A program made the position numbers and the translations under genes. Below the pieces are notes generated by a model. That model searched no databases. It saw nothing but the letters and a program-made list of their open reading frames with translations, and was not told where the DNA came from. From Cupriavidus sp. IDO (GTDB lineage: Bacteria > Pseudomonadota > Gammaproteobacteria > Burkholderiales > Burkholderiaceae), in assembly GCF_000812465.1 (NCBI RefSeq), contig NZ_JWMA01000014.1:43767-107766 (forward strand): DNA of 64,000 nt, read 5' to 3'. This document shows, one piece after another, positions 41,126-51,112 of this stretch. The stretch's first letter is position 1. Each line of letters begins with the position of its first letter.

Positions 41126-42085
41126 TCAGCTCACCAGCATCGGCCGCCCGAGCATGCGCGAGAGCACGGCTTCGGGCGAGTGGGTGTGGTCGGAGATCGC
41201 CTTCGGGTCGAGATAGATGGTCTGCTCCATCATCGCGCGCCCGCGCATGGCGGCGTGCAGCAGCTGGTCGCTGAAGACGATCCAGGTCGAGCCCGGCGGG
41301 AAATGGAATTCCTGCTGCGGCACATTGGCCTGGTAGTCCAGGTCGGCCTTGGCCAGGTCGTGCAGCTGCAGCATGCGATGGTCATATTCCGAGCGCTTGC
41401 GCTTGGTGATGTGCAGCTGCTTCATCAGCCACGCCTGCCCCGGCCACATGCCGTGCGTCTTCGGCACAAAACGCTGGGCAAAATCCGCAAACGGCTCGCC
41501 CACGCGCCACACGCGCGGCGCTGCCGGATCGATGTTATGGAAGACGCGCAGCAGGCGCTTGCCCAGCATCGGATTGGACGGAAACGAGTCGACATGCAGG
41601 CGCGTGTCGTCCTTGCGCCAGCTCACCGGACGCCCGGCGATCTCGCTGGGGCGCAGCGAGGTGCCGGCGCGTGTCATGTGCGGGCCGTACTCGGGGAACA
41701 GCGACAGGATCAGTTTCTCGCTGCTTTCCGCATAGCGGCGGATCAGGGCATGCAGGTCCGCAAGGTCCTGCGGGCTGCCGACAGCGCCGCGCACGGCGCT
41801 CTCATTGGCCCGCAGGTTGATGTTCTTCGATTTCCCGTCCGACCAGCGGCTGTCCAGGAAGCGCTCTTCACCGGGCTGGAAGTGGAAATGCAGGTTCGGG
41901 AAATACAGGACCGCGCCCTGCTCGAGTTCGCGACGCAGGCTGGCCCGGGTTTCAGCCGACACCTGCGGCGCCCATTCCGTGTACGGCTGGGTGCGGATCA
42001 GGTCGAGGCCCCCGGTTGCCGGCATGGATGCCGTGGCAGCGGACGGGACGGGCGAGGCGGTAGCAATGGTCGAAGCTTGGGACAT
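41126..42085 (-). CDS. kdoO: Kdo hydroxylase family protein
   Basis: Fe(II)/2-oxoglutarate-dependent enzyme of 319 aa that hydroxylates the outer or inner Kdo of lipopolysaccharide in Burkholderia and related genera. FPNLHFHFQPGEERFLDS, SKNINLRANE and LHVDSFPSNPM (His/Asp iron ligands), and later HFPPGSTWIVFSDQLLHAA with the distal His, fit. It is a single gene, with the metK terminator just beyond its start. The symbol is from family knowledge. Confidence 0.88.
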   Translation of the reverse strand: MSQASTIATASPVPSAATASMPATGGLDLIRTQPYTEWAPQVSAETRASLRRELEQGAVLYFPNLHFHFQPGEERFLDSRWSDGKSKNINLRANESAVRGAVGSPQDLADLHALIRRYAESSEKLILSLFPEYGPHMTRAGTSLRPSEIAGRPVSWRKDDTRLHVDSFPSNPMLGKRLLRVFHNIDPAAPRVWRVGEPFADFAQRFVPKTHGMWPGQAWLMKQLHITKRKRSEYDHRMLQLHDLAKADLDYQANVPQQEFHFPPGSTWIVFSDQLLHAAMRGRAMMEQTIYLDPKAISDHTHSPEAVLSRMLGRPMLVS

Positions 42086-42197
42086 GGCATCCTCGGTGAA
42101 CGTTCACCTTGTTGGGAGGGACGCCGCGAACTGGCGGCGACACCGGATGCCGGGATTTTACTCCGCGGCGCTTGTGGTGGCGGCGGCATCACGTCCG

Positions 42198-42232
42198 ACA
42201 AAAAACCCCGCGGGCCTGCCGGCCGGCGGGGT
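42198..42232 (-). terminator. Intrinsic terminator of metK
   Basis: ACCCCGC (42205-42211) and GCGGGGT (42226-42232) form the outer stem, with further GC pairs inside. On the minus strand the stem is followed by TTTTTTG. It lies 29 bases after the metK stop, a classic rho-independent end. Confidence 0.9.
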
Positions 42233-42260
42233 CTTTGCCAAAGCGGGGACTGGGCGACGC

Positions 42261-43424
<1,164 letters not shown>

Positions 43425-43438
43425 GAGCGTTATTCTCC

Positions 43439-43462
43439 AGGTTGGCTATTGCGCGCCAACCT
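43439..43462 (-). promoter_or_regulatory. Hairpin before the metK ribosome-binding site
   Basis: AGGTTGGC and GCCAACCT form a perfect 8-bp stem with the loop TATTGCGC on the plus strand. On the metK mRNA it ends directly before GGAG. It could shield or expose the ribosome site or stabilise the 5' end. It does not match a SAM riboswitch consensus known to me. Confidence 0.5.
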
Positions 43463-43556
43463 CTCAACGCGGGCGGCGACGCTTTAGCGGTATTTCTGCC
43501 ACTCGGGTAGAGCAGCATCGCCCCGCAAGTTGTCAGTTAACTCGGCGATACACGCT

Positions 43557-43562
43557 ATTATA
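43557..43562 (-). promoter_or_regulatory. -10 element TATAAT of the metK promoter
   Basis: GCGTATAATAG on the minus strand gives a consensus -10 box. It implies a transcript starting near 43550 and a leader of about 125 bases. The -35 region is weak. The rest of the 328-base gap to the acyltransferase gene shows nothing else clear. Confidence 0.6.
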
Positions 43563-43752
43563 CGCGCCTGCCCGGCGCTGTGCATTACGCCTCGCCTGGA
43601 CTGCCGTACCGCCGGCAACGGCCCTGCAGGCCGGTCTGTCCGTATTAGCGGTGCCTGCCGCCGGAACTTGATGCCGGCACGCAAACAAAGGTATTTAGTT
43701 CGCCTGTTCCCGGCCAGACGCCACAGGACAGGCCCATTCCGCCGAACCGCCG

Positions 43753-44640
43753 ATGACTTTCCTGTTCTGGCTGATCTCCCGACTTCCCCTGCGCGTGCTG
43801 CATGCCGTCGGCGGGGCGCTTGGCCTTTTCGTGGCACGCCTGCCAGGCCGTTACGGCCAGCGCCTGAAAGAGAACTTCCTCACCGCTTTTCCTGACGCCA
43901 CCGACGAGATGCTGGCCGAGGCCGCACGCTCCACCGGTCGCATGATCATGGAGATGCCCTACTTCTGGAGCCGCAAGCGCGTCACCGCGCCGCTGTTCGG
44001 CTTCAACGAGTTCCTGTGGCCCGAACTGGACCGACTGCAGAAGCAGGCCAACGGCGTCATCATCCTGACGCCGCACCTGGGTTGCTTCGAAGTGCTGCCG
44101 CAGTCGCACGCGGAGGTGCGCCCCGTTACCGCCCTGTTCAAGCCGCCTCACCAGCCGTGGCTGCGCGACTGGATCGAGCGCATGCGCACGCGCCCCAACC
44201 TGTATATGGCGCCGGCCACCCCGCGTGGTGTGCGGATGCTGGTCAAGGCGCTCAAGCGCGGGGAAGCGGTCGGCATCCTGCCCGACCAGGTGCCGAGCGG
44301 CGGCGAGGGTAACTGGGCACCGTTCTTCGGCAAGCCGGCCTACACCATGGCGCTGGTGCATCGCCTGCAGCAGCTGACCAATGCCCCGGTGGTGGGCATC
44401 TTTGCCGAACGCCTGCCGCACGGACAGGGCTATCGCGGGCATCTCCGCATCGTCAACGTCAACGGCAGGCTGCCCGAAGACCCCGCCGAAGCGGCCGTCG
44501 CCATCAACGAGTGCGTACAGGACCTGGTAGCGATGGCGCCGACCCAATACCTGTGGGGCTACAACCGCTACAAGCAACCGGCCGGCGCCGGCCTGCCGCC
44601 GCAAGCCGCAGCCGCCTCTTCCGAACCATCCAATTCATGA
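43753..44640 (+). CDS. Lauroyl-type lipid A / lysophospholipid acyltransferase (LpxL/HtrB family), first copy
   Basis: Inner-membrane acyltransferase of 295 aa with a hydrophobic N-terminus. The HX4E catalytic motif is in TPHLGCFEVL, followed by KPPHQPWLRDWIE and GILPDQVPSGGEGNWAPFFG. It likely adds a secondary acyl chain to Kdo-lipid A. A second paralogue overlaps its stop by 4 bases. No Shine-Dalgarno is evident at the start. Confidence 0.9.
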   Translation: MTFLFWLISRLPLRVLHAVGGALGLFVARLPGRYGQRLKENFLTAFPDATDEMLAEAARSTGRMIMEMPYFWSRKRVTAPLFGFNEFLWPELDRLQKQANGVIILTPHLGCFEVLPQSHAEVRPVTALFKPPHQPWLRDWIERMRTRPNLYMAPATPRGVRMLVKALKRGEAVGILPDQVPSGGEGNWAPFFGKPAYTMALVHRLQQLTNAPVVGIFAERLPHGQGYRGHLRIVNVNGRLPEDPAEAAVAINECVQDLVAMAPTQYLWGYNRYKQPAGAGLPPQAAAASSEPSNS

Positions 44641-45530
44641 GCCGAGTTTTCACCTGGCTCGGCATCGGTCTCCTCACCGTGCTGGGCAAACTGCCGTATC
44701 CGCTTGTCGCCCGCTTTGGCGAGGCACTGGGCGGCCTGCTCTACCGCATCCCCAACGGACGGCGCCGCGTGGTGCAGGCCAACCTGCGCCTGTGCTTCCC
44801 CGAGAAGACCGAGGCCGAGATCGACGAGCTTTCCCGACAGGCCTTTCGCACGGTGTTCCGCAGCTTTGCCGAACGCGGCATTTTCTGGACCGGCAGTGAG
44901 GCGCAGATGCGCCGCTGGGTGCAGATCGACGACCAGGCCGACCTGGTGGCGCTGGACGGCACCCCGCACATCCTGGTGACGATGCACCTATCCGGCGTCG
45001 AGGCCGGCGCGATCCGCCTGACCATTCATCTGCGCGACCACGTCAAGCGCTCGGGCGCATCGCTGTACACCAAGCAGAAGAACGGCCTCTTCGATGCCTT
45101 CCTGAAGCATGCCCGGGGCCGCTTCGGCGCCAAGATGATTTCGCGCAACGACAGCGCGCGCGACATCCTGCGCTGCCTGAAAAAGGGCGAGGCGATGCAA
45201 CTGATTGCCGACATGGACTTCGGCGAGCGCGATTCCGAGTTCGTGCCGTTCTTCGGCGTGCAGGCGCTGACGCTGACCTCGGTGTCGCGTTTGGCGCGCC
45301 TGACCGGTGCCAAGGTGGTGCCGATCTACACCGAGATGCTGCCGGACTACCAGGGCTATGTGCTGCGCGTCCTGCCCGCCTGGGAGAACTATCCGGGAGA
45401 AAGCGTCACCGACGACACCCGGCGCATGAACGCCTTTTTCGAAGACTGCATCCGCCCGCGCGTAGCCGAGTATTACTGGGTGCACAAGCGCTTCAAGCAC
45501 CGCCCGCCCGGCGAGCCGAACATCTACTGA
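44637..45530 (+). CDS. Lauroyl-type lipid A / lysophospholipid acyltransferase, second copy
   Basis: A 297-aa paralogue with HX4E in MHLSGVEAGAIR, a second block SLYTKQKNGLFD, and LIADMDFGERDSEFVPFFG. The first ATG overlaps the upstream gene (ATGA), so the two are coupled. Differences from the first copy in the acceptor blocks suggest that the two enzymes add different chains or act on different positions of lipid A, as LpxL and LpxM do. Confidence 0.9.
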   Translation: MSRVFTWLGIGLLTVLGKLPYPLVARFGEALGGLLYRIPNGRRRVVQANLRLCFPEKTEAEIDELSRQAFRTVFRSFAERGIFWTGSEAQMRRWVQIDDQADLVALDGTPHILVTMHLSGVEAGAIRLTIHLRDHVKRSGASLYTKQKNGLFDAFLKHARGRFGAKMISRNDSARDILRCLKKGEAMQLIADMDFGERDSEFVPFFGVQALTLTSVSRLARLTGAKVVPIYTEMLPDYQGYVLRVLPAWENYPGESVTDDTRRMNAFFEDCIRPRVAEYYWVHKRFKHRPPGEPNIY

Positions 45531-45559
45531 ACGCCCCGGCAGGCCCCGCGCCGCAAGGC

Positions 45560-45565
45560 TACAAT
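45560..45565 (+). promoter_or_regulatory. -10 element TACAAT directly before dapF
   Basis: GGCTACAATTCG places a TACAAT box 7 bases before the dapF ATG. No Shine-Dalgarno lies in the gap. Transcription from this box would start at or next to the start codon. dapF may also be read from the upstream acyltransferase transcript. Confidence 0.45.
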
Positions 45566-45572
45566 TCGCACC

Positions 45573-46439
45573 ATGAAACTCCAGTTCACCAAGATGCATG
45601 GCGCCGGCAACGATTTCGTCGTGCTGGACGGCATCCACCAGAAGCTCGATCTCACCACCGCGCAGTGGCGCGCGCTTGCCAGCCGGCATTTCGGCGTAGG
45701 CGCCGACCAGATGCTGGTGGTGGAGAAGCCCACGCGCGACGACGTCGATTTCCGCTACCGCATCTTCAATGCCGACGGCAGCGAAGTGGAGCACTGCGGC
45801 AACGGTGCGCGCTGCTTCGTGCGCTTCGTGACCGACAAGGGCATGACCGACAAGCGCTCCGTGCGCGTAGAGGTCATGAACGGCGTCATCACGCTGACGC
45901 TGCAGGATGACGGCCAGGTCACGGTGGACATGGGCGCGCCCGAGCTGGAGCCGGCCCGCGTGCCGTTCCGCGCCGACGGCCTGCCGACCCGCACCGAGGG
46001 CGCCGACACGCTCCATGGGCTCGAGGTCAACGGCCGCACCGAATGGATCTCGGCGGTATCGATGGGCAACCCGCACGCGGTGCAGGTGGTCGGCGATGTC
46101 GAGAATTTCCCGGTCCTGCAGGACGGCCCGGTGATCGAGCATCACGCCACCTTCCCGAACCGCGTCAACGCGGGCTTCATGGAAGTGGTGAACCGCAACA
46201 CCATCCGCCTGCGCGTGTATGAGCGCGGCGCTGGCGAAACGCTGGCCTGCGGCACGGGTGCCTGCGCGGCGGTGGTGGCGGGTATCCGCCGCGGCCTGAT
46301 CGACTCGCCGGTCAAGGTGCACACCCACGGCGGCGATCTCACCATTGCCTGGGACGGCGGCGCCGAACCGGTGCGCATGACCGGCCCGGCCACCACCGTG
46401 TTCGAGGGCAGCATTGACCTCTCAGCCCTGCCGGCCTGA
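45573..46439 (+). CDS. dapF: Diaminopimelate epimerase
   Basis: Interconverts LL- and meso-diaminopimelate for lysine and peptidoglycan. Of 288 aa. The start [19 protein letters not shown] and the two catalytic cysteines in EHCGNGARC and ACGTGACAA are intact. A 42-base gap separates it from the acyltransferases. Confidence 0.97.
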   Translation: MKLQFTKMHGAGNDFVVLDGIHQKLDLTTAQWRALASRHFGVGADQMLVVEKPTRDDVDFRYRIFNADGSEVEHCGNGARCFVRFVTDKGMTDKRSVRVEVMNGVITLTLQDDGQVTVDMGAPELEPARVPFRADGLPTRTEGADTLHGLEVNGRTEWISAVSMGNPHAVQVVGDVENFPVLQDGPVIEHHATFPNRVNAGFMEVVNRNTIRLRVYERGAGETLACGTGACAAVVAGIRRGLIDSPVKVHTHGGDLTIAWDGGAEPVRMTGPATTVFEGSIDLSALPA

Positions 46440-46535
46440 CCATAGGGGCTGCGCGCCCCGCTTTGCCCGTTTTCTCTTCCCGCAGCGGCGGGGCCGCCCG
46501 ACGTTGATCATGCAGGTCAGACCGATGGAGCGCAC

Positions 46536-47345
46536 ATGCCGCTGGACGATTTCTGCATTACCTCAGGCAAGGACTTTCGCCTTGACGCCTTTGCCCCCGA
46601 AAGCAAGCCGATGTCTGGCGGCGACAAGCCGGCCGATATCGCGCGCATCGCGCAGCTGAGCACCGAACTCGACGCCAAGCAGGACATCTTCTACGCCGAG
46701 CACCGCCGCAAGCTGCTGGTCGTGCTGCAGGGAATGGACACCAGCGGCAAGGACGGCACCGTACGCACGGTGTTCCGCAGCTTCGATCCGCTGGGCATCC
46801 GCGTGGTGGGATTCAAGGCGCCGTCGCCCGAGGAGCTGGCGCGCGACTACCTGTGGCGGGTGCACCTGCAGGTGCCGAAGTCCGGCGAGATCGTGGTCTT
46901 CAACCGCAGCCACTACGAGGATGTCCTGATCACGCGCGTGCACGGCTGGATCGATGCCGCCGAATGCGAGCGCCGCTACCGGCAGATCCGCGCGTTCGAG
47001 ACCATGCTGACAGAAACCGGCACCACCATCGTCAAGTGCTTCCTGCATATTTCGAAGGACGAACAGAAGGCGCGGCTGGAGGCCCGCCTCGCCGATCCTC
47101 AGAAGCACTGGAAGTTCGATATCACCGACCTGGCCGAGCGCAAGCACTGGAAGGCGTACATGGACGCCTACGAGTCCGCCATTGCCGCTACCAGCACGCC
47201 GGAGTGCCCGTGGTACATCGTGCCTGCCGACTCCAAGACGCATCGCAACCTGATGGTGGCGGAAATCCTGGCGCACGTCTTCGCGAAGCTGAAGCCCGCC
47301 TATCCGCCCGCGCGGCCGGAACTTGCCAAACTGCAAGTCGACTAG
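46536..47345 (+). CDS. Polyphosphate kinase 2 family protein
   Basis: Uses polyphosphate to phosphorylate nucleotides; 269 aa, one PPK2 domain. Walker A GMDTSGKDGTVRT lies near 65, the lid and Walker B region in VVFNRSHYEDVLITRVHG, and KHWKFDITDLAERKHWKAY after residue 190. A single-domain protein of this length fits the short PPK2 classes; whether AMP or ADP is the acceptor is not decided by what I see. Confidence 0.9.
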   Translation: MPLDDFCITSGKDFRLDAFAPESKPMSGGDKPADIARIAQLSTELDAKQDIFYAEHRRKLLVVLQGMDTSGKDGTVRTVFRSFDPLGIRVVGFKAPSPEELARDYLWRVHLQVPKSGEIVVFNRSHYEDVLITRVHGWIDAAECERRYRQIRAFETMLTETGTTIVKCFLHISKDEQKARLEARLADPQKHWKFDITDLAERKHWKAYMDAYESAIAATSTPECPWYIVPADSKTHRNLMVAEILAHVFAKLKPAYPPARPELAKLQVD

Positions 47346-47353
47346 CCAATTGG

Positions 47354-48640
47354 CTATCCGCCGTTGCCGCGATGCACGTCGTGCGTGACGAAGGGATGCT
47401 CGCGGCTGGGCATGGCCAGCCAGTGAGGATGCTTCAGCGTCTGGCGGATATCGTCCCGCCCGCTGGCCCAGTGCTCGTGCATGGTCAGCGAGCCAAACTG
47501 GTAGTCCTTGGCGAGGCTCTCGAACGACTTGTCGCGATAGATCAGCTGGATCACATTGCGGCGCGCGTCGCACGCCTGCTCGGCCGCGCGGCGGTACCAG
47601 TCGTTGTCACGCTTTGACTGCGGCACCAGCGCCATCACTTCATTGAGCGTGCGGCGGAAATTCTGCTGCTCGCGCATATAGTCGGTGATGGCCCGGGTGC
47701 GGCTGGAGTACTGGATATCCTTCTGGCGCTCGGCCACATCGATCAGGTCATGCGGCAGCTTGCCGCGCGCGCTCCACAGGTCCACCTGGAAGATCAGCGC
47801 GTCGCGCCGTGGCTGCGCGGTCAGCACTTCGGCTAGGGGCGTGTTCGACACGAGGCCGCCGTCCCAGTAGTACTCGCCGTCGATCTCCACGGCCGGAAAG
47901 CCGGGCGGCAAGGCGCCCGAAGCCATGAAATGCTCGGCCCGCAGCTTGTCGCGGGTATTGTCGAAATAGGCGAAGTTGCCGGTACGCACATTGACCGCGC
48001 CGACCGACACCCGCAACTCCTGGGGCCGGTGGTTGATCAGGTCGAAGTCGGCGAAGCGCTCCAGCGTGGCCTTGAGCGGCGTGGTGTCGTAGTAGCTGGC
48101 GCGGCCAGGGCCGGTGTAGCGGGAGACCAGTTCCAGCCAGCTGCGTGGCTGGAAAAAGCCGCGCTGCCCTTCGAACATCGCTCGCGCGGCATTCAGGCCG
48201 TCGAACCAGACGCGCAGCGGCTCCGGCCAGTTCTCCGCACCATCGGTCAGCCACGACTGCGTCAGGCTGGGCAGCCAGGGCTGCGCGCAGATGTACTCCC
48301 AGAACGCGCACAGCTGCTCGACACGGCGTTCAGGCGGGTTGCCCGCGATGACCGCCGCATTCAGCGCGCCGATGGAGATGCCGGCGATCCAGTTCGGATA
48401 AATGCCGCCTTCGGCCAGGCCCTGGTAGACGCCGGCCTGATAGGCACCCAGCGCGCCGCCGCCCTGCAGCACCAGCGCCCGCACGGCATACGCTTCGTGC
48501 GGCGGGTGATCGGGCGCCTTGGCGGCCTTGCGCACTGGCTGGAGCGGCTTGACCTGCGCGCCGCGCTCCGCAGGCGAATCCGCCTGCGCATCCTTCATTG
48601 CCTGCCGCCCTGCCCGTTCCTGCTGTTCTTTTGCTGCCAC
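47354..48640 (-). CDS. Patatin-like phospholipase
   Basis: A 428-aa predicted Ser-Asp lipid hydrolase. The oxyanion loop GGGALGAYQAG lies near 60, the nucleophile elbow GISIG near 88, and the catalytic Asp in DGGLVSNTP near 264. The C-terminal part (DUF3734-like) follows. The N-terminal ~50 residues are charged and Ala-rich. It is convergent with ppk2, 8 bases away. No polyhydroxyalkanoate link is shown by the sequence. Confidence 0.88.
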   Translation of the reverse strand: MAAKEQQERAGRQAMKDAQADSPAERGAQVKPLQPVRKAAKAPDHPPHEAYAVRALVLQGGGALGAYQAGVYQGLAEGGIYPNWIAGISIGALNAAVIAGNPPERRVEQLCAFWEYICAQPWLPSLTQSWLTDGAENWPEPLRVWFDGLNAARAMFEGQRGFFQPRSWLELVSRYTGPGRASYYDTTPLKATLERFADFDLINHRPQELRVSVGAVNVRTGNFAYFDNTRDKLRAEHFMASGALPPGFPAVEIDGEYYWDGGLVSNTPLAEVLTAQPRRDALIFQVDLWSARGKLPHDLIDVAERQKDIQYSSRTRAITDYMREQQNFRRTLNEVMALVPQSKRDNDWYRRAAEQACDARRNVIQLIYRDKSFESLAKDYQFGSLTMHEHWASGRDDIRQTLKHPHWLAMPSREHPFVTHDVHRGNGG

Positions 48641-48726
48641 GCCGCGCTCCGTGCCGTAGGGAAAGTCCGCCTGCCGCTAATGCTCTGGCGCACGGACAGC
48701 GGTCCGCGCGCCGCCTTGCCTTGCCG

Positions 48727-49422
48727 TCAGACGCCGTAGCGCTGGCGATACGCCGCCACGGCTTCGCGCGAGGCGCCCAGCGCCGGATCCTGCGAGGCGT
48801 CGAGATACGCCAGCAAGTCCTTCAGGCTGGCAATCGCGATCACGGGGATGCCGTATTCGCGCTGCACGTCCTGCACCGCCGAGTGCGTACCGATGTTGTC
48901 CGCCGTGCCGCTCTTCTCCATGCGATCGAGCGCGATCAGTACCGCGGCCGGCTCTGCTCCGGCCGCGCGGATCAGCTGCATCGACTCGCGCACCGAAGTG
49001 CCAGCGGATATCACGTCGTCGATGATGACGACCTTGCCCTTCAGCTTGGCGCCGACCAGGGTGCCGCCTTCGCCGTGGTCCTTGGCTTCCTTGCGGTTGT
49101 AGGCAAAGCCCACGTCGCGGCCCAGGCCTGCCAGCGCCACGGCGGTGGCCGAGGCCAGCGTGATGCCCTTGTAGGCCGGCCCGAACAGCACGTCGAACTG
49201 CACGCCCGAAGCCAGCAGGGTTTTCGCATAGAATTGCGCCACCTGGCCGAGCATCGCCCCCTGGTTGAACAGGCCGGCATTGAAGAAGTACGGCGACTTC
49301 CGGCCTGCCTTGGTAACGAACTCGCCAAAGGACAGCACGCCGGCGTCGAGTGCAAAGCGGATGAAGGTCTGGCTGAGATCGGCTGCCTGCTGCGTGGCGG
49401 CGGGCGTGGTCTGCTGCGTCAT
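48727..49422 (-). CDS. pyrE: Orotate phosphoribosyltransferase
   Basis: Makes OMP from orotate and PRPP; 231 aa. The PRPP motif [18 protein letters not shown] is near 132. [20 protein letters not shown] [16 protein letters not shown] and FGPAYKGI complete the site. It is divergent from an exonuclease III gene with only 30 bases between the starts. Confidence 0.96.
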   Translation of the reverse strand: MTQQTTPAATQQAADLSQTFIRFALDAGVLSFGEFVTKAGRKSPYFFNAGLFNQGAMLGQVAQFYAKTLLASGVQFDVLFGPAYKGITLASATAVALAGLGRDVGFAYNRKEAKDHGEGGTLVGAKLKGKVVIIDDVISAGTSVRESMQLIRAAGAEPAAVLIALDRMEKSGTADNIGTHSAVQDVQREYGIPVIAIASLKDLLAYLDASQDPALGASREAVAAYRQRYGV

Positions 49423-49452
49423 CTTTTCTCTCTGAATTCAAAATTTCCCGGA

Positions 49453-50229
49453 ATGTTACGGATTATCAGCGCCAACCTCAACGGCATCCGCTCCGCCTCC
49501 AAGAAGGGCTTCTTCGAGTGGATGGGAAAGCAGAACGCGGACATGGTCTGCGTGCAGGAGCTCAAGGCGCAGGCCGCCGACATGACCGAAGCGTTCCTTG
49601 CGCCACATGGCTATCACGGCTACTTCCATTATGCGGAGAAGAAGGGCTATAGCGGCGTGGGCCTGTACACGCGCCACAAGCCCGAACGCGTGGTGACGGG
49701 CTTCGGCAATCCCGAGTTCGACAGCGAAGGCCGCTACGTGGAAGTGCAGTACCCGCACCTGGCCGTGATCTCGGTCTACGTGCCGTCCGGCTCCAGTTCG
49801 GAGGAGCGCCAGCAGGCAAAGTTCCGCTTCATGGAAGTGTTCCTGCCGCACCTGCTGCAACTGAAGGCCAGCGGGCGCGAGATCGTGCTGTGCGGCGACG
49901 TCAACATCGCGCACAAGGAAATCGACATCAAGAACTGGAAGGGCAACCTGAAGAATTCAGGCTTCCTGCCCGAGGAGCGCGCCTGGATCGGTGAACTGTT
50001 CGATACCCACGGCTATGTGGACGTGTTCCGCAAGCTGGACCCGCGCCCCGAGCAATACACCTGGTGGAGCAACCGCGGCCAGGCCTATGCGAAGAACGTC
50101 GGGTGGCGCATCGATTACCATCTGGCGACCCCGAAGATCGCAGCAACAGCCCATATTTGCTCGATCTACAAGGACGAGAAGTTCAGCGACCACGCCCCCC
50201 TGTCGATCGATTACGACTTTCCGCTTTGA
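49453..50229 (+). CDS. xth: Exodeoxyribonuclease III family endonuclease
   Basis: AP endonuclease/3'-5' exonuclease for base-excision repair; 258 aa. Landmarks are ISANLNGIRSA, MVCVQELKAQ (metal Glu), GLYTRHKPE, CGDVNIAHKEIDIKN, RIDYHLATP and SDHAPLSIDYDF. The ATG at 49453 begins the usual MLRIISANLNGIR. It ends 6 bases before the mqsA stop. Confidence 0.95.
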   Translation: MLRIISANLNGIRSASKKGFFEWMGKQNADMVCVQELKAQAADMTEAFLAPHGYHGYFHYAEKKGYSGVGLYTRHKPERVVTGFGNPEFDSEGRYVEVQYPHLAVISVYVPSGSSSEERQQAKFRFMEVFLPHLLQLKASGREIVLCGDVNIAHKEIDIKNWKGNLKNSGFLPEERAWIGELFDTHGYVDVFRKLDPRPEQYTWWSNRGQAYAKNVGWRIDYHLATPKIAATAHICSIYKDEKFSDHAPLSIDYDFPL

Positions 50230-50235
50230 CGGTGG

Positions 50236-50646
50236 CTATGCCGCCCGGACTTCCTCAAGGAGTTCCGGGTGGCGGTCAAGCAGCTTGAGAAGCTTGACCA
50301 GCGCCAATGGCGGCTTGGTCCGGCCGGTTTCGTAGCGCGAGAAGGCGTTGACGCCGCCGCCGAAAATCTCGGCGGCTTCGCGCTGGTCGAGGTGGAGTTT
50401 CTTGCGGACTTCGGTGATGTAGGTGGGATCCACGAACGCGGCATTGACCTCGCGATTGAATGCGTTCATCAGCTTCATCACGCGGTCGCTTTCCTGCCAG
50501 TTGGTCACGGATTCGCCACAGGCCGGGCAGAAGTCGCCGTGCACGGATTCCAGCATCGTGGTCTGGCCGCGATATGTATAGGAAACGGCGCGCACGTCAG
50601 TGACCAGTTCGGCCACGCCACAAGCGGGGCATTTCATTTCGTACAA
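50236..50646 (-). CDS. mqsA: MqsA-type antitoxin
   Basis: A 136-aa antitoxin and transcriptional repressor. The N-terminal zinc domain has CPACG at 6-10 and CPACGE near 40. The C-terminal HTH has LHLDQREAAEIFGGGVNAFSRYETGRTKPP, close to E. coli MqsA. The upstream gene encodes the partner toxin 6 bases away, toxin first as in E. coli mqsRA. An AACCT/AGGTT operator lies before the pair. Confidence 0.95.
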   Translation of the reverse strand: MYEMKCPACGVAELVTDVRAVSYTYRGQTTMLESVHGDFCPACGESVTNWQESDRVMKLMNAFNREVNAAFVDPTYITEVRKKLHLDQREAAEIFGGGVNAFSRYETGRTKPPLALVKLLKLLDRHPELLEEVRAA

Positions 50647-50652
50647 CTCCTT

Positions 50653-50949
50653 TCATCGCGCCTTGAACGACACGACCAGCAGGTCTTCTGTCACCGTCAG
50701 CTTCAGGTACGCCGGACCGTGCGGTGTCGCCGGGCGGTAGACGTCCTGCCATATGGTGTGGTCGGCATAGGACGTCATACTTTTGTAGAAGTCCGAGCTG
50801 CGGAGAGACGCAATCACGTGCGCCAGACCCGCCATGTCATAGCCCAGTGCCGTGGCGCCTTCCCGTGCGCATCGGGTCAGGCGTAATCGCTTCTGCCCAA
50901 TCAGCTCCCTGACCCGCCAGAGCGGGTAATGCGCCGTCCCCTTTTCCAT
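50653..50949 (-). CDS. mqsR: MqsR-type toxin
   Basis: A 98-aa mRNA interferase; in E. coli MqsR cuts mRNA mostly at GCU. Here the conserved YPLWRVRELI, ALGYDMAGLAHVIASLRSSDFYKSMTSYAD and the C-terminal DLLVVSFK are present, so it looks intact. First gene of the operon, followed by its antitoxin. Confidence 0.94.
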   Translation of the reverse strand: MEKGTAHYPLWRVRELIGQKRLRLTRCAREGATALGYDMAGLAHVIASLRSSDFYKSMTSYADHTIWQDVYRPATPHGPAYLKLTVTEDLLVVSFKAR

Positions 50950-50955
50950 GTAAAT

Positions 50956-50970
50956 TAACCTACTAGGTTA
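50956..50970. promoter_or_regulatory. MqsA operator palindrome
   Basis: TAACCT-ACT-AGGTTA is a perfect palindrome 7 bases before the mqsR start. E. coli MqsA recognises AACCT-spacer-AGGTT, so this is the probable autoregulatory site. Confidence 0.88.
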
Positions 50971-51048
50971 TTCCATGCAAGCCTCGAATAGCGCGAGATC
51001 GCAATAACCCAATTGGTACAAACCCCTGCGACCCGCCCCGAAGCTCGC

Positions 51049-51054
51049 TACAAT
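51049..51054 (+). promoter_or_regulatory. -10 element TACAAT of the argC promoter
   Basis: CGCTACAATGC provides a -10 box about 60 bases before the argC ATG, giving an ordinary leader. An imperfect CCAATTGG palindrome lies about 40 bases upstream (51009-51016). Confidence 0.5.
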
Positions 51055-51112
51055 GCAGGTTCCCCGCCGCGTCCGGCATGGGACGTTTCGCATTTCTCAG
51101 AGTGAGTCCGCC

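Noticed and set aside
43425..43560. SAM riboswitch before metK
   Set aside because: No SAM-I, SAM-II or SAM-V core found; only a simple hairpin at the ribosome site.
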